Assembly (NCBI RefSeq): GCF_021353265.1
Contig: NZ_JAJTWU010000002.1
Coordinates: 124,001-188,000, forward strand
DNA length: 64,000 nt
Direction: 5' to 3'
Source: Pelomonas cellulosilytica
GTDB lineage: Bacteria; Pseudomonadota; Gammaproteobacteria; Burkholderiales; Burkholderiaceae_C
Shown here: positions 37,508-45,235 of the stretch, piece by piece
How positions within the stretch are numbered: position 1 is the first letter of the stretch
Layout of the letters: every line of letters starts with the position of its first letter
Made by a program: the position numbers and the translations under genes
The notes under the pieces: generated by a model
Database searches by the model: none
What the model saw: the letters and a program-made list of their open reading frames with translations, nothing else
Told to the model about the DNA's origin: nothing

Positions 37508-37668
37508 CCTTCGGGGGCGGAAGCGCCGGCAGCCGGCGCCGCGACGGCCTGGGCCACGATCATCGAGCCCGCGTCGCCCGGCTGGACGGCCTGGGCGATC
37601 CAGAGCGTCACGGCCACGACCAGAACGATCATGCCGTTGGCGATCCATTTCAGAACTGCTGAGGTCAT
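37501..37668 (-). CDS. Small single-span membrane protein, hypothetical
   Basis: 55 residues. One clear membrane helix (about residues 10-28, GMIVLVVAVTLWIAQAV) and an Ala/Pro-rich tail ending PEGH. The codon use (GC-rich third positions) looks coding. It overlaps the 3' end of argP by 7 bases, convergently. No strong ribosome-binding site is visible, so it is a moderate-confidence gene of unknown function. Confidence 0.5.
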   Translation of the reverse strand: MTSAVLKWIANGMIVLVVAVTLWIAQAVQPGDAGSMIVAQAVAAPAAGASAPEGH

Positions 37669-37841
37669 GCGGGAAAGCCCGAATTTCGAGGAAGGCGCGC
37701 AGCTTAAGCGCATCCGGGCCGCGTGGTTCAACAGACCGACGAAAGCGATCCGGAGATTTGCAATCACGCAACGCGGGGGGTGATGCATGCTTGCCACAAG
37801 ATGCGATGCCTATTGGTCAGGCCCCCATCTGAACGTGTGGA

Positions 37842-37859
37842 ATTGCCATCAGAGGCAAT
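37842..37859. promoter_or_regulatory. Inverted repeat upstream of a small gene
   Basis: ATTGCC (37842-37847) and GGCAAT (37854-37859) form a perfect inverted repeat with a 6-base spacer in the unusually A/T-rich gap between 37669 and 37961. The sequence just after it (ATATTTACTGACAG) could include a -10 element for the gene at 37962. Operator function is only a guess. Confidence 0.35.
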
Positions 37860-37961
37860 ATTTACTGACAGTTGCGGGGTTTCTTTGTCATACGGATCCT
37901 TCACACTGGTTGCACTTCGCGTCGATGCGGTTGTCGGCGCACCCAGCCAGAGAGGTTTGCC

Positions 37962-38183
37962 ATGCGGTTTCCAGCAGCGCTGCGCTTTCTCCGCCGTGAC
38001 GCTGCCGCGCGCAGCGAACCCGATCCTGCCGATCTCGGCACGGCCTTCGGCCTGGACGCCTGCCTCGATGGCGGCGGCTTCAGCGAATATCGCCAGCAGC
38101 CGCCCAGCGACGTGCTTGAGTCGCAGTCCGTGCGCGGCGTGCAGGACTCGCCGCTCGGCTGGCTGTCGCGCCGGACGGCCTAG
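37962..38183 (+). CDS. Small hypothetical protein
   Basis: 73 residues, Arg-rich at the N-terminus (MRFPAALRFLRRDAAARSEPD) and with no recognised domain. AGAGG lies 6 bases before the ATG. Its TAG stop overlaps the TAG of the convergent pssA gene in a CTAG shared by both strands, a compact junction common in this window. Function unknown. Confidence 0.55.
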   Translation: MRFPAALRFLRRDAAARSEPDPADLGTAFGLDACLDGGGFSEYRQQPPSDVLESQSVRGVQDSPLGWLSRRTA

Positions 38184-38797
38184 ATCTTTGGAATCCTGAT
38201 CCGGCTCACCATCAGCGAGCCGAACACCGCAAACAGCAGCACCAGCGGGTGCAGCCGGAAGCCGCCGAGCCACCACACCCCGCCCCAGAGCTGCTCACCC
38301 AGCGCGCCTTGCGCTGCGGCCACCCACAGCAGCGCCACGAGCACCATCGATGTCGGGATGGGCGTGCCCTCGAAATACGCCACCTTGTCCGACCCGGCGC
38401 TGAGCTTCTCCGCCGTCACGTTGAAGCGCGCCAGCCGGCTCACGCCGCACGCGACGAAGAACACCAGCACGATGCGGTCGTACAGCCCCTGCATGCCGCA
38501 GCCGTAGGCGATGGCCGCCGGTGCGACGCCGAAGGAGATGATGTCGGCCAGCGAATCGAGCTCGCGGCCGAGCGCTGAGCTCTTCTGCCGCCAGCGTGCG
38601 ATGCGGCCGTCCAGTACGTCGAAGACCAGCGCCAGCGGGATCAGTGCGCATGCGTATTGCAGATGCCGCGCGTCGCCGCTTTGCAAGAAGCTCATAACGG
38701 CGAACAGCGCGCCCATGCCGGCGCAGGCATTGCCGAGCGTGAACCAGTCGGCGAGGTGGAACTCGCGGATCATCGAGAACGGCTTGGGGCGGTTCAT
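38180..38797 (-). CDS. pssA: CDP-diacylglycerol--serine O-phosphatidyltransferase
   Basis: 205 residues with several membrane helices. The CDP-alcohol phosphatidyltransferase motif D-x2-DG-x2-AR-x8-G-x3-D-x3-D is complete: Asp60, Asp63-Gly64, Ala67-Arg68, Gly77, Asp81 and Asp85. The enzyme makes phosphatidylserine, precursor of phosphatidylethanolamine. The exact alcohol acceptor is inferred from overall similarity to PssA. Its start overlaps the stop of the nucleotidyltransferase gene (TGATG), so it is the last gene of the HPr-kinase-related operon, an unusual place for a phospholipid gene. Confidence 0.88.
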   Translation of the reverse strand: MNRPKPFSMIREFHLADWFTLGNACAGMGALFAVMSFLQSGDARHLQYACALIPLALVFDVLDGRIARWRQKSSALGRELDSLADIISFGVAPAAIAYGCGMQGLYDRIVLVFFVACGVSRLARFNVTAEKLSAGSDKVAYFEGTPIPTSMVLVALLWVAAAQGALGEQLWGGVWWLGGFRLHPLVLLFAVFGSLMVSRIRIPKI

Positions 38798-39870
38798 CAG
38801 CGGTTGTCGTCAAGGGCCTGGCTCTGCGGCGGCCGCAGCGCCTTGTGCAGCAGATGGTAGACCAGCAGCGGCAGCGGCATGCGCAGCCAATGCGAGCGGA
38901 TGTAGAGCGTGCGGCAGCACCAGGCGGTCCAGGCGTCCGACGCGCTCGCATGCATGGGACGCAGCGCGCGGGCGTACATGAAGTCGAGCACCGGCTCGGG
39001 TCTGCCGGCGCCACTGCCGGCGAGCACGTCGGTCGGGACCGGCGTCTGCAGTTCCTGATGGCAGTAGCGCAGCGCCAGCCGCAGCGGGCGCTGCAGGCCG
39101 TGCTGTTCGGCGCGCGCCAGCAGGCGGCGCCAGAAGTCGGCCTCCGCACCCCAGTGCCGCATCAGCAGGTCCAGGTCGCTCAAGTCGCGCAGCAGGTTGT
39201 CCGGTTCGCCCTCATGGAACAGATGGGCGGCGCTGTGCAGCACCATGTCCACCGGTGCCAGCACCCAGACGCCGCGGTGGCCGGGCACCTCGACGGCGTC
39301 GCGCAGCAGCGCGGCGGCATCGACATGGCTGCGGCTGGTGGGTGGAAGGATGGTGTGATGCACATCGAGTGCCGTGCCGCGGAACAGGTGCATCAGCGGC
39401 GGCAATTCATGCATCCAGCGGCGGTAGTAGCGCTGGTCGTAGGCGTCGAGCTTGTCGCCGCTCCAGCCCTGCACGGCGAGCAGCGATTCGGCCTCGTCGA
39501 GCACCGCCCGTGGCAGCAGGATGTCCACGTCGGAGAAGACGCGGCCCCGGGCCGCCGGCAGCCCGGCCATCACGTAGGCCGCGCCCTTGAGCAGCACCAG
39601 CGGCACACCCAGCGGCGCCAGCACCTGCTGCAATGCCCTAACCTCGTAATGCACCGACAGGTGCTGGCGTGCGGCCATCATCGCGGCGGACTGCAGGTGG
39701 CGCGCGGGCCGTTCCGGCACTTCCACTCCGGTGGCGTCCAGCTGAAGGTGCAGGCGCCCCAGCAGGTTGGCGTGACGCGCCTGGCGCACGAGCACGTCCC
39801 ACTGCAGCAGATCCAGGCCGCGGGCCGCACCCGCGTCCCGCAGCACGCGGGTCAGCAGCGCAGGGCTCAT
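38797..39870 (-). CDS. Nucleotidyltransferase family protein (NTP_transf_5-like)
   Basis: 357 residues. The nucleotidyltransferase core is at about residues 92-120: LVLLKGAAYV then SDVDILLP at 113-120, with the two Asp (Asp114, Asp116) expected to bind metal. A long helical region follows with several His residues (ALDVHHT; HSAAHLFHEG). This family is often found beside HPr-kinase-related and PqqD-like genes, in peptide or exopolysaccharide contexts. The substrate is unknown. Start and stop both overlap neighbours, so it is tightly coupled with the kinase gene and pssA. Confidence 0.86.
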   Translation of the reverse strand: MSPALLTRVLRDAGAARGLDLLQWDVLVRQARHANLLGRLHLQLDATGVEVPERPARHLQSAAMMAARQHLSVHYEVRALQQVLAPLGVPLVLLKGAAYVMAGLPAARGRVFSDVDILLPRAVLDEAESLLAVQGWSGDKLDAYDQRYYRRWMHELPPLMHLFRGTALDVHHTILPPTSRSHVDAAALLRDAVEVPGHRGVWVLAPVDMVLHSAAHLFHEGEPDNLLRDLSDLDLLMRHWGAEADFWRRLLARAEQHGLQRPLRLALRYCHQELQTPVPTDVLAGSGAGRPEPVLDFMYARALRPMHASASDAWTAWCCRTLYIRSHWLRMPLPLLVYHLLHKALRPPQSQALDDNR

Positions 39871-40781
39871 GCCGGCGATCGGGCCAGGTCGTCGAAGACT
39901 TGCATGGCCTCGTCCAGGTTGCCGTAGCGGAAGCTGAAGTGGCCGCAGCGCGCGGTCAGCTCGCCCACGGTCTCGAAGCCCTGGCGGCCGAGGATGGCAT
40001 AGTTCATCGCGTTGTCGGCGATCTGCAGGAAGGCTTGGCCGCGGGGCATGGGCGTGAGTGTCGCCGCTGCACCCGCCTCGTACTTCGGCAGCACCATCGA
40101 GCACGGTTGCGCCGGCTGGCCGCCGGCCTGGACGCTGGCCACCGGCGGTGCCATCAGCGCGACCGTGCCCTTGCTGGTGTCATGGACCGGGCGGGTCAGG
40201 AAGGCGTCCGGCGCGAAGCCGCGGATCACGTCGATGGACGCGTTCTTCAGGTTGACCGGCCGGGCCAGACCCCAGACGCGCGCCGCATCGAAGTCCACCA
40301 GCGTCAGCTCGTCGCTGAGCAGCCGCCAGCCACGGTTGACGAGGGCGGCACACAGCGTGCTTTTGCCGGAGCCCGGCGGCGCCGGCAGGATGACGGCCCG
40401 TCCGTCGCGGGCGACGCAGGCCGCGTGCAGCACCAGCAGGTGGTGGCTGTAGGCTGTGACGCACCAGTTGAGCCCCCACTCCAGCATCGGCAGCGCCTGC
40501 GCGCGCGGCAGCGGCGTGAAGGGCTTGACGTCATCGGCCAGGAATTGCACCTGCGGCCGCAGCCAGCGCCGCAGCCCCGGCGTGGCGGCGACTTCGACGT
40601 GGAAGTCGATCATGTCGCCGTCGGGCGCGAGTTCATGTTCGCCGTACAGCGTGGCCAGCTCCGTGGCGATCTCATCCACGTCCGTGCGCAGCGCGCAGTT
40701 GAACGGGCCGGTCACGAGGCGCAGGCCCTGCCGCAGCGCGGCGCGGAAGCCGGCCGGTCCGAGATCCTTGACGCGCCTCAC
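39867..40781 (-). CDS. HPr-kinase-related P-loop kinase (HprK-rel-A type)
   Basis: 304 residues. A P-loop is at residues 134-141 (APPGSGKS), followed by LCAALVNRG and a Walker-B-like LLSDELTLVD, the arrangement of the HPr kinase/phosphorylase fold. A His (119) precedes the loop in LLVLHAACVARDG. It lacks the N-terminal domain of true HprK, which fits the HPr-rel-A system kinase. The start is a GTG overlapping the PqqD-like stop (GTGA). The phosphoacceptor is unknown; no HPr-like gene is present in the window. Confidence 0.88.
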   Translation of the reverse strand: MRRVKDLGPAGFRAALRQGLRLVTGPFNCALRTDVDEIATELATLYGEHELAPDGDMIDFHVEVAATPGLRRWLRPQVQFLADDVKPFTPLPRAQALPMLEWGLNWCVTAYSHHLLVLHAACVARDGRAVILPAPPGSGKSTLCAALVNRGWRLLSDELTLVDFDAARVWGLARPVNLKNASIDVIRGFAPDAFLTRPVHDTSKGTVALMAPPVASVQAGGQPAQPCSMVLPKYEAGAAATLTPMPRGQAFLQIADNAMNYAILGRQGFETVGELTARCGHFSFRYGNLDEAMQVFDDLARSPA

Positions 40782-41110
40782 GTCAGGACGGCGGCGCTGT
40801 CGCCGGCCCGTGCCACCAGGCCGGCCTGCTGCAACTCGTCCAATGTGTGCCCGAGCAGCTCATCGGCCAGTGATGCATCGGCCTCGCCGTCGTCGGCTGC
40901 CAGCACATGGTCCAGCAGGTCAGCCCGGGTCAGCTCATGACCAGGATGCCGGGACCAGATTTCCAGCAGGAAGCTGGCGAGGTGGGACAGCAGCAACGTC
41001 TCGCCAGTGTCGGGGTCGAAGCAGACGTGCCCATCCTCGAACTCGCGAGACAACAACCGGCCGGCGGCCGGCGCGGCACGCCAGCGCTGAGCGTTGCCGC
41101 CCAGGGGCAT
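40778..41110 (-). CDS. PqqD-like small protein (HPr-rel-A system peptide chaperone type)
   Basis: 110 residues. The PqqD-type fold is suggested by FEDGHVCFDPDTGETLLLSHLASFLLEIW, a beta-hairpin followed by a helix, then a C-terminal helix DELLGHTLDELQQAGLV. PqqD-like proteins bind the leader of a precursor peptide and present it to a modifying enzyme. It lies 5 bases after the exported-protein gene and overlaps the kinase gene, which suggests that it presents that protein or another small peptide to the kinase or nucleotidyltransferase. Confidence 0.82.
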   Translation of the reverse strand: MPLGGNAQRWRAAPAAGRLLSREFEDGHVCFDPDTGETLLLSHLASFLLEIWSRHPGHELTRADLLDHVLAADDGEADASLADELLGHTLDELQQAGLVARAGDSAAVLT

Positions 41111-41115
41111 GGGTG

Positions 41116-41739
41116 TCAGACGGGGACCTGTTGGGTCAGGAACTTCAGGTAGCCGATGACCTGATCCCGTCCCCAGGGCTTGGTCTGAGCCGGCGGCGTG
41201 TAGCCACCGCCGAGAACGCCCAGGTTCCACATGTCGACAAAGCGCTGCTTGGTCGGCCAGGTGGTGTCGTTGCCAACGGCGACAGCCTGCAGGTAGCAGG
41301 CCATCAGCAGGCCCTGGTCGCTGGTGTCAGCCTTGGCGAGCCAGCTGCTGACCGTGGTGTCGTTGCTGTAAGGGCCAAGGTTCAGGCCGAGCGAGCTGAC
41401 CAGTGTGTCGCGGGTGATCGAGAACACCGTCTTGCCGTAGAAGTACCGGAAGGGCGACGTCGAGTTCTGGCAGTTCGTGGTGCGCCAGGCCGATGCCTTC
41501 AGACCAGGGTCGGCACAATTCTTCGGGCCGCGGCTCAGATTGCCGGAGACGGTGAAGCCGGAAGGCAGCTTGCAGGAGCAAGCCATCACGGACGCGGGCT
41601 TGAGCGCCACCAGTGCGGGCGCACCGATGGCGCCAGCACGCAGAAGGCTGCGGCGCGTCCTGGAAACACCAGGCGCGGCCACAGCCGCAGGCTGCGCTTC
41701 GGGCGTCTGCTGCGGGTCGCGGGGTTGGTGTTCGTTCAT
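41116..41739 (-). CDS. Exported protein with Tat signal, candidate modification target
   Basis: 207 residues. The N-terminus is a 25-residue hydrophilic leader, then SRTRRSLLRAG with twin arginines at 29-30, a hydrophobic stretch and a cleavage site near residue 53. The mature part starts ACSC (Cys54, Cys56) and has more cysteines at 75, 90 and near 148, with Ser/Thr/Asn-rich stretches. I recognise no enzyme domain. It is the first gene of the PqqD-like/HprK-rel/nucleotidyltransferase run and has the leader-plus-core look of a modified substrate. A GAGG is 9 bases before the ATG at 41739. Confidence 0.8.
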   Translation of the reverse strand: MNEHQPRDPQQTPEAQPAAVAAPGVSRTRRSLLRAGAIGAPALVALKPASVMACSCKLPSGFTVSGNLSRGPKNCADPGLKASAWRTTNCQNSTSPFRYFYGKTVFSITRDTLVSSLGLNLGPYSNDTTVSSWLAKADTSDQGLLMACYLQAVAVGNDTTWPTKQRFVDMWNLGVLGGGYTPPAQTKPWGRDQVIGYLKFLTQQVPV

Positions 41740-42080
41740 GACAGTAGGCCTCGTGGATCCGTTTTTGCTTGTTCCGGCAAGGTTGGCGATGCTATCGGAC
41801 GCTTCGCCACTTGGTGCGGAAGTGTTCCACACAATGCCGGCACAGGGGGTTGGCTCGCGCCCCCCTGATCGGGTGGACTTCGGTGGCTGGGCAGAGGTTG
41901 TTTGCCGCGAGGGTGTCACACGCCTTCAATGCAGCCGTGGCCGGGCGCGTTCGGCGGGTGTTTTGCGGCTGGTCCGTCCATGCTGCGGCTCATGGCGGGG
42001 ATGCGTCAGCCTGTCGCAGCGTGCTGGCGGGGCTCCACGGGCCTGTCGACACTGCGGCCCAAGACGCCCAGGAGAACACT
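41740..42080. other. Long divergent intergenic region
   Basis: 341 bases with no convincing gene. It separates the exported-protein operon (minus) from the DUF2807 gene (plus). It contains a hairpin: CAGGGGG at 41843-41849 pairs with CCCCCTG at 41861-41867. Reading frames crossing it lack ribosome-binding sites and recognisable protein. It is probably the control region for both sides; the last 20 bases hold the ribosome-binding site (GGAG) of the DUF2807 gene. Confidence 0.5.
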
Positions 42081-42878
42081 ATGTCCCGACTCGCCCTGAT
42101 GATCTTCACCACCGCGCTGGCTGCGGGAGCCGCCCAGGCCGGCGACGACGACTGGCGCCTGCGCATCCGCAAGGAAGCCGACGGCTGGTCGGCCCATCTC
42201 AGCGTGCCCGTCGAGTACGGCAGCGGCAAGAACCGTGTCAGGGGCTCGGGTGCCAAGGTGGAGAAGGTTCGCACGCTCGCCGCGTTCACGAAGCTGCGCC
42301 TGGACGGCCCGTTCGACGTCAAGCTGGCGCAGGCGGGCACCGACCAGGCCACCATCGTCGCGGACGACAACGTCGAACCGCTGGTCGAGACGGTGGTGGA
42401 GGGCGACACGCTCGTCGTGCGCCTGAAGCGCGATGCGGGCTTTACGACCCGGTTCACGCCCACGGTGCGCCTCGACGCCCGGGGCCTGCAGGCGGTGGCG
42501 CTCCACGGTTCGGGTGATCTGGCCATGGACCGCTTCAGGGCCGACAGCCTGGCGCTGAACGTTGTCGGCTCCGGCGACGTGCAGCTCGGCCTCGTCGAGC
42601 TGAAGGAGCTGAACGTGAGCATCAGCGGCTCCGGGGACGTCCGTCTGGCCGGCCGGGCCGACCAGCAGACCTGGAAAGTCAGCGGGTCGGGCGACGTCGA
42701 TGCCGGTTCGTTGACCGGGCGTTCGGCCCGCGTGGAGCTGAGCGGTTCGGGGGACGTGTCGCTTGGTGTCGTCGAGGAACTGGACGCGCGGCTGACGGGC
42801 TCGGGCGACCTCAGCTATGCCGGCCGGCCGCAGTTGCGCCAAAGCGTCAGCGGTTCCGGCGAAATCCACCGCCGCTGA
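42081..42878 (+). CDS. DUF2807 family exported protein (GIN-domain beta-helix)
   Basis: 265 residues with a signal peptide (about residues 1-20, ending AAQAG). Residues 70-265 form the DUF2807 repeat fold, with a GSGD (once GSGE) motif repeated seven times roughly every 15-22 residues, e.g. LHGSGDLAM, VVGSGDVQL and SISGSGDVRL. Such repeats stack into a right-handed beta-helix. The protein is probably periplasmic or on the cell surface. No partner gene is obvious; the function of the family is unknown. Confidence 0.88.
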   Translation: MSRLALMIFTTALAAGAAQAGDDDWRLRIRKEADGWSAHLSVPVEYGSGKNRVRGSGAKVEKVRTLAAFTKLRLDGPFDVKLAQAGTDQATIVADDNVEPLVETVVEGDTLVVRLKRDAGFTTRFTPTVRLDARGLQAVALHGSGDLAMDRFRADSLALNVVGSGDVQLGLVELKELNVSISGSGDVRLAGRADQQTWKVSGSGDVDAGSLTGRSARVELSGSGDVSLGVVEELDARLTGSGDLSYAGRPQLRQSVSGSGEIHRR

Positions 42879-42893
42879 GTTCCAATCGCGTGG

Positions 42894-43544
42894 GTGAACC
42901 CACGCGATCTCTGGTGGCAGGCGCTGGTCGACGGCCCCGACGGCCCGTTGCTGCTGGCCCTGTTCGGCGCCGATGGACGGCTGCGGCTGGCCAATGCGGC
43001 GTATCGCTCGGCCTGGGCCCTCGGGGCCGACGAGCTGCCGACGCGTGCCGAGATCGTCGAGGCCGCTGGCGCCGCGGGCGTCGGCCCCGTGGCATTGCCC
43101 GGGCGGCGGCAGCGCGCGCCACGGTCGGGCTATGAACAGTCCTGGCGGGACGGTCGGCGGTTGTGGTGGGTGGAGCAGCCGACCGCGGACGGCGGTTGTG
43201 CGTGCACCGGCGTCGACATCAGCGCGCTGCCGCGGCCGCGCCCGGCGACCGGGCAGGTGTTGTCGACCCAGGCCGGACTGGAGTTGCTGCAGTCCCTGCT
43301 GAGCGACGCGAGCGCCTGGCCGCTGTGCGTCGCGACGACGGCGCCGGGTGCCGACGGCCAGACGTTGCTGGCGCAGATCCGTGGCGAGGACGGTTGCGCG
43401 CGGCTGGCCGATGGCCGCCTGATGCTGCTGCTGCCCTCGACCGGGCCGGCCCAGGCCATCGCGCTGTGCGAACGGCTGGGTGGCCTGAGCCTTACGGAGG
43501 CGCAGTGGGGCGAGTCGGCTACCGAGCTGCTGCTGAGAGCCTGA
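42894..43544 (+). CDS. Hypothetical protein with PAS-like N-terminus
   Basis: 216 residues, starting at a GTG 15 bases after the DUF2807 stop. Residues 20-110 resemble a PAS domain (LFGADGRLRLANAAYRSAW, a common PAS opening). The C-terminal third (TQAGLELLQSLLSDASAWPLCV...DGRLMLLLPSTGP) recalls a worn-down GGDEF domain without the catalytic motif. It may be a decayed signalling protein. Its last 26 bases overlap the convergent phosphatase gene. No ribosome-binding site is clear. Confidence 0.55.
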   Translation: MNPRDLWWQALVDGPDGPLLLALFGADGRLRLANAAYRSAWALGADELPTRAEIVEAAGAAGVGPVALPGRRQRAPRSGYEQSWRDGRRLWWVEQPTADGGCACTGVDISALPRPRPATGQVLSTQAGLELLQSLLSDASAWPLCVATTAPGADGQTLLAQIRGEDGCARLADGRLMLLLPSTGPAQAIALCERLGGLSLTEAQWGESATELLLRA

Positions 43545-45174
43545 GGTCGCGGCCCTGCGCTTGCGCCGGGGCCGGCAGGCCAGCGATGGCGGCCAGCGTC
43601 GGCGCCAGGTCGGCAATCTCGACACGCGTGGGCACCTCGCCCGCACCGACGTAGGCAGGCCCCCAGAACAGCAGCGGCACGTGGGTGTCGTAGACATGCG
43701 GGCTGCCGTGCGTGCTGCCGCCCGGCCGGGAGCTGAAGATCCAGTTGGGCCGCAGCACGATCTGCAGTTGCGCGGCACGCGTCGGGTCGTAGGACTTGCG
43801 CATGGCCTCCAGATAGGACGTGGTCGTGTCGCTGCCCAGCAGTTGCTCGCGCGTGAAGACCGCGTCCACGCCCGGCAGCTTCAGCAGTTCGTCGCGCGCG
43901 ACGGCCTGAACGTCGGTGAAGGTCAGGCCGCGCTCGGCCGCGAGCGGCTCGTCGAGCAGCAGGCCGGACGCGGAGAAGTTCCGCGCCAGCTTATCGACGC
44001 CGAACCGGGCGCTAAGCGCCGCATTGACGGCGGCGAGCGATGGTCCGTTGTTGAAGCGGCCGGCGTCGCGCCCCTGTGTCAGCGCCCACTCGGGTGTGTC
44101 GGTGAAGCCGTGGTCGGCCGTCAGCGCCAGCACGTAATTGCCGGCGCCCACGGTCTGGTCGAGGAACTGGAAGAATGCCTGCAGGTGGCGGTCCAGGTGC
44201 AGCAGATGGTCGTGCGACAGCCGCGACTCGGGGCCGAAGGCGTGGTTCACGTAGTCGTGGCTGGACAGGCTGACCGACAGGATGTCCTGCACCCCGCGCT
44301 GGCCCAGCTGCTCGTTCGTGACCGCGGCGCGGGCGAAGGCCAGCGTCAGCTCGTCGCCGAACGGCGAGGCCAGCAGGTTGCCGTAGAAGCGTGGGCCGGG
44401 TGCGTCCATCTGGGCGCCGATGACGGCAGGCAGCCGGTTGCCGTTGCCGCTGGCGATTTGCCACGGCTGACCGTCGGGCACGTCGCGCGCGTAGGCCGAC
44501 TCGGCCAGCAGCGGCGCCCAAGCCTTCTGGAAGAACGCGTCGGCCGGTCGCGCGGCATTGAAGTCCTTCACCCAGGCCGGCAGCGCCGACATGTAGTAGG
44601 TGCTGGACGAGAACTGCCCCGTTTCGCCCATGTACATATACGCCGTACCGAGGTGGCCGGCGGGCAGGATGGCGCCGCGGTCCTTGCCCGAGATGCCGAT
44701 GACCTTGGAGCTCGGCGAACGCCCGCGCAGCACGTCGCCCAGCGTCTCGGCCTTCAGGTTGCGTGGGCTGGTGCCGGACAGCGGCGCCGTCGGGTTGTCC
44801 AGGTAGGTGTAGGCCGCATCGCCGGTGTTGTAGACCGGCCCGCCGGTGGCCGGGTCGCGCCATTCGTTGCTGATGATGCCAGTGCGCTGAGGGTAGGCGC
44901 CCGTCAGCATGACCGAATGCCCGGCCGCCGTCACGGTGTGGCCGTGGCCGTAATGCGCCTGGGAGAACCAGCGCCCGTGGTCCAGGAATCGGGCGAAGCC
45001 GTCCGGCACCAGCTGGCTGCGCGCGCCGGTGACCTGCCGCATCGGCAACCCGTCGATGACGACGAGCACCAGCAGCTTGGGCCCCGGGGGCGGCGCGGGC
45101 GGCGGCGTCGTGCAGGCGGACAGGGCGGCGGCCAGGGCTAGGCCCAGGAAATGGCGGCGATCAAGGAGTGGCAT
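43519..45174 (-). CDS. Alkaline-phosphatase-superfamily lipoprotein (PafA/NPP-like)
   Basis: 551 residues with a lipobox (LSAC, Cys21) and a proline-rich linker. Alkaline-phosphatase superfamily landmarks are VVIDGL (Asp41), the nucleophile-bearing GHTVTAAGHSVMLTG at residues 78-92, SHDYVNHAFG, and TADHGF for zinc binding. It resembles PafA-type phosphate-monoester phosphatases or nucleotide pyrophosphatases; the exact substrate is not predictable. Probably anchored in the outer or inner membrane facing the periplasm. The start is 61 bases from the divergent gene at 45236. Confidence 0.9.
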   Translation of the reverse strand: MPLLDRRHFLGLALAAALSACTTPPPAPPPGPKLLVLVVIDGLPMRQVTGARSQLVPDGFARFLDHGRWFSQAHYGHGHTVTAAGHSVMLTGAYPQRTGIISNEWRDPATGGPVYNTGDAAYTYLDNPTAPLSGTSPRNLKAETLGDVLRGRSPSSKVIGISGKDRGAILPAGHLGTAYMYMGETGQFSSSTYYMSALPAWVKDFNAARPADAFFQKAWAPLLAESAYARDVPDGQPWQIASGNGNRLPAVIGAQMDAPGPRFYGNLLASPFGDELTLAFARAAVTNEQLGQRGVQDILSVSLSSHDYVNHAFGPESRLSHDHLLHLDRHLQAFFQFLDQTVGAGNYVLALTADHGFTDTPEWALTQGRDAGRFNNGPSLAAVNAALSARFGVDKLARNFSASGLLLDEPLAAERGLTFTDVQAVARDELLKLPGVDAVFTREQLLGSDTTTSYLEAMRKSYDPTRAAQLQIVLRPNWIFSSRPGGSTHGSPHVYDTHVPLLFWGPAYVGAGEVPTRVEIADLAPTLAAIAGLPAPAQAQGRDLRLSAAAR

Positions 45175-45235
45175 GACGTGTTTTGCGGCGACTTGAGGGT
45201 CGAGCTTACGTCGTCACAATCGATGGCGACTAGCC

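Noticed and set aside
42500-42870. The repeated GSGD codons as a DNA tandem repeat or CRISPR-like array.
   Set aside because: The repeats are protein-level, of varying spacing and codon choice, inside one DUF2807 gene.
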